Of a stretch of 64,000 nt of DNA, positions 18,797-28,456 are shown piece by piece; the stretch's first letter is position 1; each line of letters opens with the position of its first letter. Location of the stretch: positions 1-64,000 of the forward strand of contig OZ241390.1 in assembly GCA_965200835.1 (NCBI GenBank). The letters are read 5' to 3'. The notes beneath the pieces were generated by a model, which saw nothing but the letters and a program-made list of their open reading frames with translations, ran no database searches and was not told the origin of the DNA. A program made the translations under genes and the position numbers. The DNA comes from JAPPFW01 sp965200835 (lineage in GTDB: Bacteria; Actinomycetota; Acidimicrobiia; Spongiisociales; Spongiisociaceae).

Positions 18797-19753
18797 TCAA
18801 CCGGCTGCGACCTCGGCCAGCACGGCAACCTTTTCCCGGACCGCCGCTGCTGCTCGATGCAGGTCTCCCATCTCGGAGTCGGACAGGTCCAGCTGCACCA
18901 CTTCCTCGACACCGTTGCGGCCGAGCCGGGCAAGGACCCCCAGATAGATGCCGGATATTCCATATTCCCCGGTCAGCCAGGCGCAGACCGGCGCCAGAAA
19001 CTGCTCGTCGTTCAGGATCGCCCTGGCCATGGCCGCCGCCGCCGCCGAGGGCGCGTAATAGGCGCTACCGGTCTTGAGCAGCCCGACGATCTCGGCTCCC
19101 CCGTCCCGGGTTCGCTCCACCAGCTGGTCGATCTCACTCTCCGGAAGGAGGTCGGCCAGCGGCGTGCCATCGACGAAACACTGGGACGGGACCGGCACCA
19201 TGGTCTCGCCATGACTCCCCAGCGTGAGGGCTGACACGGAGAGTATGTCGACGTCCAGGCGCTCGGCGATGAAATGGGTGAAGCGGGACGAGTCGAGGAT
19301 CCCGGCCTGACCGAGCACCCTCCGCCGAGGCAGGCCGCTCACATCCGCGGCGAGCTGGGTCATCTGATCGAGCGGATTGGTGACCACGATGATGGTGACG
19401 TCCGGCGATCGCTGGACCAGATTCTCGGTGACCTGGCGGACGATCCGGGCGTTGATGGCCAGCAGGTCCATCCGCGACATTCCGGGCTTGCGCGGCAGCC
19501 CGGCGGTGATAATGGCTACATCGCTACCCGTAGTCTCCTCGTACCCGTTCGAACCGATGACCCGAGTCCGGTAACCCTCGATCGGTCGGGACTGGTTCAG
19601 GTCCAGGGCCAGACCCTGGGGAAGTCCCTCCACGATGTCGGTCATCACTACTTCGGCGGCTATGTCCAAGCCGGCCAACCGCTGGACTGTGGCCGACCCG
19701 TACTTCCCGGCCCCCACCACAGTGATCTTCTTGTCGGATGCCTCATGGGCCAT
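18797..19753 (-). CDS. mdh: Malate dehydrogenase
   Basis: Oxidises malate to oxaloacetate with NAD in the TCA cycle. The 318-residue protein begins with the nucleotide fold ITVVGAGKYGSATVQRLA (about 9-26), has Asp in MTDIVEGLPQG for NAD preference, and the mobile-loop substrate motif LPRKPGMSRMDLL (about 86-98) whose Arg residues select malate over lactate. The catalytic His is in TLGSHGETMVP (about 175) and the Asp-Arg pair in AGILDSSRF (about 149-157). This is the LDH-like MDH group. It follows icd by 33 bp on the same strand, so the two TCA genes are probably co-transcribed. Confidence 0.95.
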   Translation of the reverse strand: MAHEASDKKITVVGAGKYGSATVQRLAGLDIAAEVVMTDIVEGLPQGLALDLNQSRPIEGYRTRVIGSNGYEETTGSDVAIITAGLPRKPGMSRMDLLAINARIVRQVTENLVQRSPDVTIIVVTNPLDQMTQLAADVSGLPRRRVLGQAGILDSSRFTHFIAERLDVDILSVSALTLGSHGETMVPVPSQCFVDGTPLADLLPESEIDQLVERTRDGGAEIVGLLKTGSAYYAPSAAAAAMARAILNDEQFLAPVCAWLTGEYGISGIYLGVLARLGRNGVEEVVQLDLSDSEMGDLHRAAAAVREKVAVLAEVAAG

Positions 19754-19786
19754 CAGGGTTCCACCCTCCCGTTCGGTGCCCCGATC

Positions 19787-21058
<1,272 letters not shown>

Positions 21059-21203
21059 CAACACTCCCCTTTATTGCGATCCGAGCCTAGCCGGGAGAGA
21101 GATTTCGGCCGGATCGAAGCCTGCTCGGGAGACTGGCGACGGTACGTCCAGCGACCCGGTGGCGTGTGGGCGATCCGGTCGAGGAACCCGGTAACGTAGA
21201 CCG

Positions 21204-22259
21204 ATGCCGCCCGAGGTGCAACTGGCCGAGATGCACCTCCCCATGCGCCGCCCGCTGTCCAACGCCCGCGGATCGGTAGGACTGCGAAGTGTCGTACTGG
21301 TGGCTATCGAGGGGTCGGGTGCCACCGGCTGGGGCGAGGCTGCTCCCTATCCGGGAGTGACGGCCGAAACGGTCACCGAGGTCTGGGACGGGCTAGTGGC
21401 CTGGGCTGGGGGGAATCGGGCCATCGAGGAGCTTCCTCCCTCGGCCAGGTCCGCGGTCGATCAGGCCCGGGCGGATCTGGCTGCCCACCGAGCCGGGGAA
21501 CCACTGTGGTCCTACCTGGGTGGAACTGGCGAGCCGGTCCGGGCCTGTGCAGCCATCGGCTTGGGCGGATCGCTCTCCGAGACCCTCGACTGGGTGGCGA
21601 GCGCCGTGGCGTCCGGCATCCACGAGGTGAAGGTGAAGATAGAACCGGGACGGGATCTGGCAGTCCTGAGCGCCATCCGCCGGCGGTTCCCCACCCTGGC
21701 GATGGCCGCCGACGCCAACGGCAGTTTCGGAACGGCCGATCGGTTTTTCCGTACGGTGGACGCCCTGGGACTCACCTACCTGGAGCAACCCCTCCCCCCT
21801 GAGGATCTGGCCGGGCACCGGGAGTTACGGCGCCGGATCTCGACTCCGGTCTGCCTGGACGAGTCGACTGTTACCACCGGCGCGGCCGTGCGGGCGCTGG
21901 AGATGGGTGCTGCGGACATCGTGAGCGTCAAGCCGGGACTGGTGGGCGTCTCCGGAGTCCTGCGGGTCACCCGGCTGGCGGAGTCCGCCGGGGTGGAACT
22001 GAAGGTGGGGGGCCTGGTGGAGTCATCGGTGGGGCGTGCCCATGCCCTACATCTCGCCTCCCTAAGGCCTATCCGCCACACCGATCTGGTCCCTCCCCGC
22101 CACTGGCTGTCCGCCGATGTGGCCACCCCGCAACGGTGGAATCTGCATGATGGTCACCTGCCAATGCCGGATGGCGCCGGCCTAGGCCTGCCAGTGGATC
22201 CGCCGGCCGGTGACGCAGCCCGGTATCTCACCCACCAGGCGGCGTTTCCGGGAAAGTAG
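21204..22259 (+). CDS. Enolase-superfamily enzyme, o-succinylbenzoate synthase / dipeptide epimerase-like
   Basis: A 351-residue member of the muconate lactonizing subgroup. The catalytic base pair shows as KVKIE (KxK, about residues 135-139), the metal ligands as DANGSF (Asp about 163), EQPLP (Glu about 190) and LDEST (Asp about 217), and the opposite lysine in VSVKPG (about 240). N-terminal capping domain begins with EVQLAEMHLPMRRPLSNARGS. OSBS (menaquinone synthesis), N-acylamino acid racemase and dipeptide epimerase share this pattern. A menaquinone role is plausible because actinobacteria use menaquinone with Sdh, but no other men gene is here, so the substrate is open. The C-terminus converges on folD. 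Confidence 0.82.
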   Translation: MPPEVQLAEMHLPMRRPLSNARGSVGLRSVVLVAIEGSGATGWGEAAPYPGVTAETVTEVWDGLVAWAGGNRAIEELPPSARSAVDQARADLAAHRAGEPLWSYLGGTGEPVRACAAIGLGGSLSETLDWVASAVASGIHEVKVKIEPGRDLAVLSAIRRRFPTLAMAADANGSFGTADRFFRTVDALGLTYLEQPLPPEDLAGHRELRRRISTPVCLDESTVTTGAAVRALEMGAADIVSVKPGLVGVSGVLRVTRLAESAGVELKVGGLVESSVGRAHALHLASLRPIRHTDLVPPRHWLSADVATPQRWNLHDGHLPMPDGAGLGLPVDPPAGDAARYLTHQAAFPGK

Positions 22260-22283
22260 CGCGGCAGACTCCGGGCCCGCAGG

Positions 22284-23135
22284 TCACCTTCGCTCGGCGG
22301 CGGTCAGCGTGTTGTGCATCAGCATGGCGACCGTCATGGGACCCACGCCTCCCGGCACCGGTGTTATGGCGCTGGCGACCTCGACCACCTCGTCGAACCG
22401 TACGTCCCCCACCAGCCGACCCTCGGTGGTCCGGTTGATCCCCACGTCCACCACCACGGCACCAGGACGTATGTACTCGGCGCCGACCATCTCCGGCCTT
22501 CCCACCGCCATCACCACGATATCGGCGCGGCGGGTCACCTGGGGCAACGACCTGGTCCGGGAGTGGGCGACCGTGACCGTGGCATCGGCGCCCCGTGACT
22601 CCAGCAGCAGCGAGAGCGGCCGGCCCACCAGGAAGGATCTACCCACTATGGCTACCTCGGCACCCCGGATCGGGATGCCGTAATGGTCCAGGATCCGCAC
22701 GCATCCGAGCGGCGTACAGGGCGCCAGGGTCGGCCGGTCGAGTACCAGCATCCCGAGGTTGGTGGGATGCAGGCCGTCGACATCCTTGGATGGGTCTATG
22801 CGTCCGGTGGCTGCCTGGCCGTCCAACCCCGACGGGAGCGGAAGCTGGACCAGGATCCCATCGACGGCCGGGTCGTTGTTGAGCTGGTCGATGAGTCCAG
22901 CCACCTGGCGCTGCGTTACTTGGGAGGAGAGCTGGTGGTGGACCGACCGGATGCCTAGTTCGGCAGCCCGCCGCCGCTTGGAGCGCACATAGGCGGCGGA
23001 TGCCGGGTCGTCGCCGACCAGGACGGTCGCCAGCGTGACCTCTCTCCCGGCGCGGGCCAAGTCCTCCACCCGGGAACGCACTTCCTGGATCACGGTGGCG
23101 GCCACTACTTTCCCCGAGAGAATGGTTGCTGTCAT
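22284..23135 (-). CDS. folD: Bifunctional methylenetetrahydrofolate dehydrogenase / cyclohydrolase
   Basis: Interconverts methylene-, methenyl- and 10-formyl-THF, supplying formyl groups for purine synthesis. The 283-residue protein has ATVLVGDDPASAAYVRSKRRRAAELGI with the catalytic Lys (about 40-66), the QLPLPSG signature near residue 98, KDVDGLHP (about 117), TPLGCVRILDHYGI (about 140) and the NADP-binding GRSFLVGRPLSLLL (about 163-176). The ending PVPGGVGPMTVAMLMHNTL is the second FolD signature. It lies 88 bp downstream of purH, whose two formyl-transfer reactions use its product, a sensible operon pairing. Confidence 0.96.
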   Translation of the reverse strand: MTATILSGKVVAATVIQEVRSRVEDLARAGREVTLATVLVGDDPASAAYVRSKRRRAAELGIRSVHHQLSSQVTQRQVAGLIDQLNNDPAVDGILVQLPLPSGLDGQAATGRIDPSKDVDGLHPTNLGMLVLDRPTLAPCTPLGCVRILDHYGIPIRGAEVAIVGRSFLVGRPLSLLLESRGADATVTVAHSRTRSLPQVTRRADIVVMAVGRPEMVGAEYIRPGAVVVDVGINRTTEGRLVGDVRFDEVVEVASAITPVPGGVGPMTVAMLMHNTLTAAERR

Positions 23136-23223
23136 GGCTGGCTCCTACGGGCAGGGTTGGTCAGGCGATCCTCCAGTTGGTGGCACTAACGGTGACGTTA
23201 TCAGAGCGACCGGGACTATGTGG

Positions 23224-24795
23224 TTAGTGGCGGAACTGCCGCTCGCCGGTGAACATCATGGAGATGCCGGCTCGATCGGCGGCCTCGATCACCCGGCCGT
23301 CGTTGGACGACCCGCCTGGCTGCACCACCACCGCCACTCCTGCCTCCACAGCCGCCTCCAGGCCGTCCGGGAAGGGAAAGAAGCCATCAGAGGCGCAGGC
23401 GCCCCCGGCCGCCCGGCCGCCCGCTCCGGCGGCGGCCAGATCGACGGCACCCACCCGGTCCTGGCGGCCGCCACCGATTCCCCAGGCGGTCCGTTCTCTG
23501 GCCAGCACGACCGCGTTGGACGGGACGAACCCGCACACCTTCCAGGCGAAGGTGGCGTCGTCGACCTCGTCGACAGTGGGGCGGCGCCTGGTTACCACCT
23601 GCCAGCTCCGGGGATCGGTTGGGAACCCGGCGGGCGCCTGGACCAGCCAACCGCCCTCGATCTGGCGGACGGTGCGGGCCGGTACGCCGGGCGGCGGGGC
23701 CCCCAGGATGCGGGTGGCAGTTCGCCGGGCGGTGATCCGGTCGATGGCCTCCGGGTCGAATCCGGGGGCGATCACCACATCCGCCTGGGGAGCCTGCTCG
23801 AAGCCGGCCACCGTCTCCGGATCCATCGGGCGGTTCAATGCCACGATCCCGCCGAAGGCAGCTCGCCGATCGCAGGCGAGGGCTCTCCGGTAGGCCTCGG
23901 ACAACGTTCGGGCTACCGCTGCCCCGCACGGAGCGCCATGCTTGATGATCGCCACAGCCGGTCGATCGCCCAGGGCATCGACGAGCGCCCAGGCCACACC
24001 GGCGTCGTACAGGTTCAGATAGCTCAGGGGCAGGCCCCCGTGCTGTTCGGTCCGGTCCCACCAGGCGGCGCTATCCGTATCCGAGGCGGTGCCGGCCTGC
24101 CGGTACCGGGCGGCCGGCTGGTGCGGATTCTCGCCGTACCGCAACCCGGCGGCGCGCTCCAGGGTGAGATGGAGGGTGGGAGGTAGCAGAGATGCCTCTC
24201 CGGTTGCCGAGGCGTCCATCCAGTCGACTATTCCCGCGTCGTAGGCGGCAGTGTGGGCAAAGGCGGTGCGGGCCAGGTTCCGGCGGGTCGCGGGAGACAC
24301 CTCGCCCCGGGACCGGAGTTCCTCCAGTATCGGGCGATAGTCGGTGGGATCGGTGATCACCGTGACATGGGCATGATTCTTGGCCGCCGCCCGGACCAGG
24401 GCAGGACCGCCGATATCGATCATCTCGATGCCCGGTTCGGAACCGAACGGGTAGAGATTGACCGCTACCAGATCGATCGGGCGGATGGCGTGACGATCCA
24501 GCTCGGCCCGATGCCCGGGGTCGTGGCGGTCGGCCAGGATCCCGCCGTGGATCTTCGGATGCAGGGTTACCACCCGGTGACCCAAGATGGGCGGGCTGCC
24601 GGTGTATGAGGCCACGCCGGTGACCCGCAGCCCGGCTTCCCGGAGCGCCCGGGCCGTCCCTCCGCTGGCAACCAGCTCCCAGCCCAGCCCCGCCAGCCCG
24701 GTAGCCAGCTCCACCACTCCCCTTTTGTCGTACACGGACAGGAGAGCTCGCCGCCTTCCCTCCGGCGGCGGGTGGGCTTTCGGTCCGGAAGGCAT
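23224..24795 (-). CDS. purH: Bifunctional AICAR transformylase / IMP cyclohydrolase
   Basis: Last two steps of IMP synthesis. The 523-residue protein has the N-terminal IMP cyclohydrolase (ALLSVYDKRGVVELATGL, about 18-35; ASGGTARALREAG; HPKIHGGILADR near 81) and the C-terminal AICAR transformylase (RYGENPHQPAA about 218; KHGAPCGAAVA about 285 with catalytic Lys-His; SDGFFPFPDGLEAA about 453). It ends with the family-typical FTGERQFRH. Its start is adjacent to the sucD stop (24796), giving tight coupling with the upstream TCA genes. Confidence 0.96.
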   Translation of the reverse strand: MPSGPKAHPPPEGRRRALLSVYDKRGVVELATGLAGLGWELVASGGTARALREAGLRVTGVASYTGSPPILGHRVVTLHPKIHGGILADRHDPGHRAELDRHAIRPIDLVAVNLYPFGSEPGIEMIDIGGPALVRAAAKNHAHVTVITDPTDYRPILEELRSRGEVSPATRRNLARTAFAHTAAYDAGIVDWMDASATGEASLLPPTLHLTLERAAGLRYGENPHQPAARYRQAGTASDTDSAAWWDRTEQHGGLPLSYLNLYDAGVAWALVDALGDRPAVAIIKHGAPCGAAVARTLSEAYRRALACDRRAAFGGIVALNRPMDPETVAGFEQAPQADVVIAPGFDPEAIDRITARRTATRILGAPPPGVPARTVRQIEGGWLVQAPAGFPTDPRSWQVVTRRRPTVDEVDDATFAWKVCGFVPSNAVVLARERTAWGIGGGRQDRVGAVDLAAAGAGGRAAGGACASDGFFPFPDGLEAAVEAGVAVVVQPGGSSNDGRVIEAADRAGISMMFTGERQFRH

Positions 24796-25680
24796 TCAGA
24801 GGTCCCTCACGACCTCCGTCATGAGCACGCCCGCCTCGGTGGGATTGGCGCCCACCCGCACCCCGGCAGCCCGGAGGGCTTCGATCTTGGCAGCGGCGGT
24901 TCCCTTCCCGCCGGAGACTATGGCGCCGGCATGGCCCATCTTCTTGCCCGGCGGGGCGGTGATGCCGGCCACATACGACACCACCGGCTTGCTCATGTGA
25001 TCGGCTATGAACTCGGCGGCTTCCTCCTCGGCCGATCCTCCGATCTCGCCGATGATGAGCACCGCCGCCGTCTCGGGATCCGCCTCGAAGGCCTCCAAGC
25101 AGTCGGTGAACGAGGTACCGGGTACCGGGTCACCGCCGATCCCTACACACGTGGTCACCCCTATCCCGTTCGACTTCAGCTCGTAGAGAGCCTGGTAGGT
25201 GAGGGTGCCGGAACGGCTCACGATGCCCACCGGACCACCCGGGCGGGCGATGTGACCGGCGGTAATGCCGATGTTGGCCCGGCCGGGACTGATGATTCCG
25301 GGACAGTTGGGGCCGATCAACCGCACGCCGGGATGATCCTGCTTCAGCTTGTTGAAGAGCCACACCTCATCGGCGGCCGGTACACCCTCGGTGATCACCA
25401 CTATCAGACCCACCCCGCCCTCGGCCGCCTCGAGTACTGCCGGCCGGACGAACGGGGCCGGTACGAATACGCACGATACGTCGGCGCCGGTGGCGTGGAC
25501 CGCGTCTGCCACCGTCCGGTAGATCGGGATCCCTTCCACGTCGGTTCCGGCCTTGGATGGGTGGGTGCCGGCTACCACCTGGGTCCCGTAAGCCCGATTA
25601 CTGAGCCCGTAGAAGCGACCCTGCCGTCCGGTCAGGCCCTGGTAGACCACCCGGGATCGCTGGTCGACCCAGATGCTCAT
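24796..25680 (-). CDS. sucD: Succinyl-CoA synthetase alpha subunit
   Basis: With SucC it converts succinyl-CoA to succinate while forming ATP or GTP. The 294-residue subunit has the CoA fold (VVYQGLTGRQGRFYGLSNRAYG, about 11-32), GTHPSKAG, FVPAPF, the GPNCPGIISPG block (about 121) and the phosphohistidine region with GHAGAIVSGGKGTAAAKI (His about 244). It overlaps sucC by the four bases ATGA (25677-25680) and is immediately followed by purH. Confidence 0.96.
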   Translation of the reverse strand: MSIWVDQRSRVVYQGLTGRQGRFYGLSNRAYGTQVVAGTHPSKAGTDVEGIPIYRTVADAVHATGADVSCVFVPAPFVRPAVLEAAEGGVGLIVVITEGVPAADEVWLFNKLKQDHPGVRLIGPNCPGIISPGRANIGITAGHIARPGGPVGIVSRSGTLTYQALYELKSNGIGVTTCVGIGGDPVPGTSFTDCLEAFEADPETAAVLIIGEIGGSAEEEAAEFIADHMSKPVVSYVAGITAPPGKKMGHAGAIVSGGKGTAAAKIEALRAAGVRVGANPTEAGVLMTEVVRDL

Positions 25681-26825
25681 GATCCGCGGCGGGCGAGCTT
25701 CACCGCCTGGGCGGCGCCCTCCGGCATGGAAGCAGCCAGCATCAGCCGCTCGGACAGGAACGGTTCGATCATGGCCCGACCCTCCGGCGCGTTGGTCCCA
25801 TCCAGGCGCAGCACGATAGGTGACCTCATGGTTACCCGCTCCAGGGCATCGAGGATGCCCCTCGCAACCACCTGCCCCTTCACGATCCCCCCGAAGATGT
25901 TGATGAAGATAGCTCTCACCGCCCGGTCACCGTTGATCACCTCCAGGGCAGCTGCCATGGTCTCCACGTCGGCCCCGCCCCCGATGTCCAGGAAGTTGGC
26001 GGCCGACCCACCCGCTTGGGAGATCACATCGACGGTACTCATCGCCAGGCCGGCCCCGTTGGCTATGACCCCGACCGTTCCGTCCAAGCCGACGTATTGC
26101 AGTCCCCGGTCATGAGCTGAGCGCTCCCTATGATCCCTCGGCTGGGTCCGGTCGTATTCCTCGTATTCGGGGTGACGGAATCGGGAGTTCCCGTCGAGGG
26201 TGACCTTGGCGTCGAGCGCCCTCACCTCGCCATCGGGTGTCAGGATCAGGGGATTGATCTCGACGAGGTCGGCGTCCCCCTCCACCAGGGCGTCGTAGAG
26301 GGCGAGCAGCACCTGCATGGTGCCATCAGTGGCCGTCTTGTCCAGCCGGGCGTCCCTGATCCAACGGAGCGCTTGCTCCTCGGCCAGACCGACCACCGGG
26401 TTCACTCCGATCCGCGCTATCGCGTCGGGGTCGGAGGCTGCCACCTGCTCGATGTCCACGCCCCCGCGGGCGGACAGGATCCCCAGGTACTGGCGGGCAG
26501 AGCGATCCAGGGTGAAGCTCGCGTAGTACTCGGCCGAAATCGGCGCAGCCTCCTCGACCAGCACGCATCCCGCCCGGTGGCCACCTATCTCCATACCGAT
26601 GATGGACCCGGCCGCCTCCGCTACCTCGGAAGGATTGGCGGCCAGCCTGATACCCCCGGCCTTGCCGCGTCCACCGGCGTGCACCTGCGCCTTTATGACT
26701 ACCGGATAGCCGAGGCCATCGGCGATCTCGACCGCCCTGTCCGGTTCCCGAGCCACTGATCCGGACGGGACCGGAATCCCGAACCGGGAGAAGAACTGCT
26801 TGCCCTGAAACTCGAGAAGGTCCAC
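25677..26825 (-). CDS. sucC: Succinyl-CoA synthetase beta subunit
   Basis: The nucleotide-binding partner of SucD. 382 residues from GTG 26825: an ATP-grasp domain (DLLEFQGKQFFSRFGIPVPSG; VVIKAQVHAGGRGKAGGI about 43-60) and a C-terminal flavodoxin-like domain (NGAGLAMSTVDVISQAGGSAANFLDIGGGAD, about 258-288; IFINIFGGIVKGQVVA about 303). The Gln/Leu specificity region is not clear enough by eye to choose ATP or GTP. Overlaps sucD by ATGA. It follows the methylmalonyl-CoA mutase small subunit gene by 50 bp, which links propionyl-CoA or methylmalonyl-CoA flux to succinyl-CoA use. Confidence 0.96.
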   Translation of the reverse strand: MDLLEFQGKQFFSRFGIPVPSGSVAREPDRAVEIADGLGYPVVIKAQVHAGGRGKAGGIRLAANPSEVAEAAGSIIGMEIGGHRAGCVLVEEAAPISAEYYASFTLDRSARQYLGILSARGGVDIEQVAASDPDAIARIGVNPVVGLAEEQALRWIRDARLDKTATDGTMQVLLALYDALVEGDADLVEINPLILTPDGEVRALDAKVTLDGNSRFRHPEYEEYDRTQPRDHRERSAHDRGLQYVGLDGTVGVIANGAGLAMSTVDVISQAGGSAANFLDIGGGADVETMAAALEVINGDRAVRAIFINIFGGIVKGQVVARGILDALERVTMRSPIVLRLDGTNAPEGRAMIEPFLSERLMLAASMPEGAAQAVKLARRGS

Positions 26826-26875
26826 GGATGATCATCCTACTCGGGCGCAGGGCGGAGGCAGGCGGAGGGTTCGGG

Positions 26876-27268
26876 CTACCGGGAACGGACGCTGGATTCC
26901 ACCCACGCGGTGATGGTCGAGAGCGGGGTTCCCGGGGTGAAGATCTCCGCGATCCCCTGTTCTTTGAGCGAGGCGGCATCACTCTCGGGTACGATCCCGC
27001 CCCCGAACACCGCGATGTCGCCGGCGCCCGTTTCCGAAAGCAGGTCGACCACCGCCGGGAAGAGGGTCATGTGGGCGCCGGACAGGGCTGACAGGCCGAT
27101 CGCGTCCACGTCCTCGTCGATGGCCGTCCCCACGATCTGGGCGGGGGTCTGGTGGAGTCCCGAATAGATCACCTCGTTGCCAGCGTCCCGCAACGCCCGG
27201 GCCACCACCTTGGCGCCCCGGTCGTGACCGTCCAGTCCCGGCTTGGCGATCAGGATCCGCCTGGGCAC
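26876..27268 (-). CDS. Methylmalonyl-CoA mutase small (cobalamin-binding) subunit
   Basis: A 130-residue stand-alone B12-binding domain of the McmA2/HcmB/IcmB-like type. It shows RILIAKPGLDGHDRGAKVVARAL with the DxHxxG cobalt-ligand motif (Asp-Gly-His-Asp-Arg-Gly, about residues 14-19), ALSGAHMTLFP (S-x-L family motif about 80) and FGGGIVPESD (GG motif about 107). It must pair with a separate large catalytic subunit not seen in this window; methylmalonyl-CoA, isobutyryl-CoA or 2-hydroxyisobutyryl-CoA mutases all use such subunits. Placement between tal and sucC suggests methylmalonyl-CoA to succinyl-CoA conversion. It starts nine bases after the tal stop. Confidence 0.9.
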   Translation of the reverse strand: MPRRILIAKPGLDGHDRGAKVVARALRDAGNEVIYSGLHQTPAQIVGTAIDEDVDAIGLSALSGAHMTLFPAVVDLLSETGAGDIAVFGGGIVPESDAASLKEQGIAEIFTPGTPLSTITAWVESSVRSR

Positions 27269-27277
27269 GGGCCGACC

Positions 27278-28420
27278 TCAGCCAGCCGGCCCGGCGCCGC
27301 CACCTCCCAGCGCCGCGCACTTCCGTTCGATATCGCCGATCATCTGTCTGAAGGAGGCAGCGAAGCTGTCGACCCCCTCCCTCTCCAGTTGGGCGGTCAC
27401 GTCCTCGTAATCGACTCCCACCACGGCCAGCTCCTCCAGCAGCAGGGCCGCATCGCCCAGCTGGCCGATCCCGAGTACCCGGGGAGTGGCGGGACCTACC
27501 TCCTCGTAGGCGACCAGCGCCGATTCGGGCAGGGTGTTGACCGTCTCGGGGGCGATCAGCGTGTCGATGTAGAGGGTGTCGGAGTAGGCGGGGTTCTTGG
27601 TAGAGGTGGAGGCCCACAGGGGCTTCTGGACGCGGGCGCCCTGGCGCCGGAGCCGCAGCCAGCGCTCGGTGGAGAAAGCTTGGAGGAACGCCAGATATGC
27701 GGCCCGGGCGTTGGCCACTGCGGTGCGGCCCCGCAGGGCCAGCGCGGCGGAGGTTCCGATCTGCTCGAGGCGAGCGTCCACCTCCGTGTCGAACCGCGAC
27801 ACGAAGAAGGAGGCCACCGAGCCCACCGTTCCTACCTTGCCCCCTACTCGAGCGAAGCGTTCCAATCCACCTATGTACGCCTCGATCACCGCTCGGTACT
27901 GGTCGAGCGAGAAGATCAGGGTCACGTTGACCGAGATACCCTCGGCGGTGAGATCCTCGATGGCCGTGATCCCCTCCCGAGTGGCCGGCACCTTGATCAG
28001 CAGGTTGGGACGGTCGACTCTCTTCACCCAGTCCCGCGCCTCGGCGACGGTCCGGTCGGTGTCGTGGGCGAGCTCGGGCGAGACCTCCACCGAGACGAAC
28101 CCGTCCAGCCCCTCCGACTGGCGATGAACCGGGCTCATCACATCACACGCCGCCTGGATGTCCCTGGTGATGACGGCCGTGTAGATCTCCTCGATCGAAG
28201 CGCCGCGGGCTACCAGCTTGGCGATCTGGGCGTCGTAGTAATCGCCAGCCGTCATCGCCTTGGCGAAGATGGTGGGGTTGGAGGTCACGCCTGTTATGCC
28301 TCGGTCCATGTACTGGCCGAGTTCTCCCGATTGCAGCATCTGCCGGGAGATCGAATCGAGCCAAACCGACTGGCCGAGCGCCGCCAGGTTATGAAGTCGG
28401 GATTTGCCGCTGCTGGACAC
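27278..28420 (-). CDS. tal: Transaldolase
   Basis: Moves a dihydroxyacetone unit in the pentose phosphate pathway. The 380-residue actinobacterial-length enzyme starts with LAALGQSVWLDSISRQMLQSGELG, then GITGVTSNPTIFAKAM (about 39-54), the active-site Lys in RPNLLIKVPAT (about 142), and the conserved VNVTLIFS and FVSRFDTEVD. The next block, LWASTSTKNPAYSDTLYID, is also typical. It sits 36 bp after the uvrD stop and nine bases before the mutase subunit gene, all on one strand. Confidence 0.95.
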   Translation of the reverse strand: MSSSGKSRLHNLAALGQSVWLDSISRQMLQSGELGQYMDRGITGVTSNPTIFAKAMTAGDYYDAQIAKLVARGASIEEIYTAVITRDIQAACDVMSPVHRQSEGLDGFVSVEVSPELAHDTDRTVAEARDWVKRVDRPNLLIKVPATREGITAIEDLTAEGISVNVTLIFSLDQYRAVIEAYIGGLERFARVGGKVGTVGSVASFFVSRFDTEVDARLEQIGTSAALALRGRTAVANARAAYLAFLQAFSTERWLRLRRQGARVQKPLWASTSTKNPAYSDTLYIDTLIAPETVNTLPESALVAYEEVGPATPRVLGIGQLGDAALLLEELAVVGVDYEDVTAQLEREGVDSFAASFRQMIGDIERKCAALGGGGAGPAG

Positions 28421-28456
28421 TTTCGTTCCTCCTGTAGCCGACTCTCGGCCCTTACC

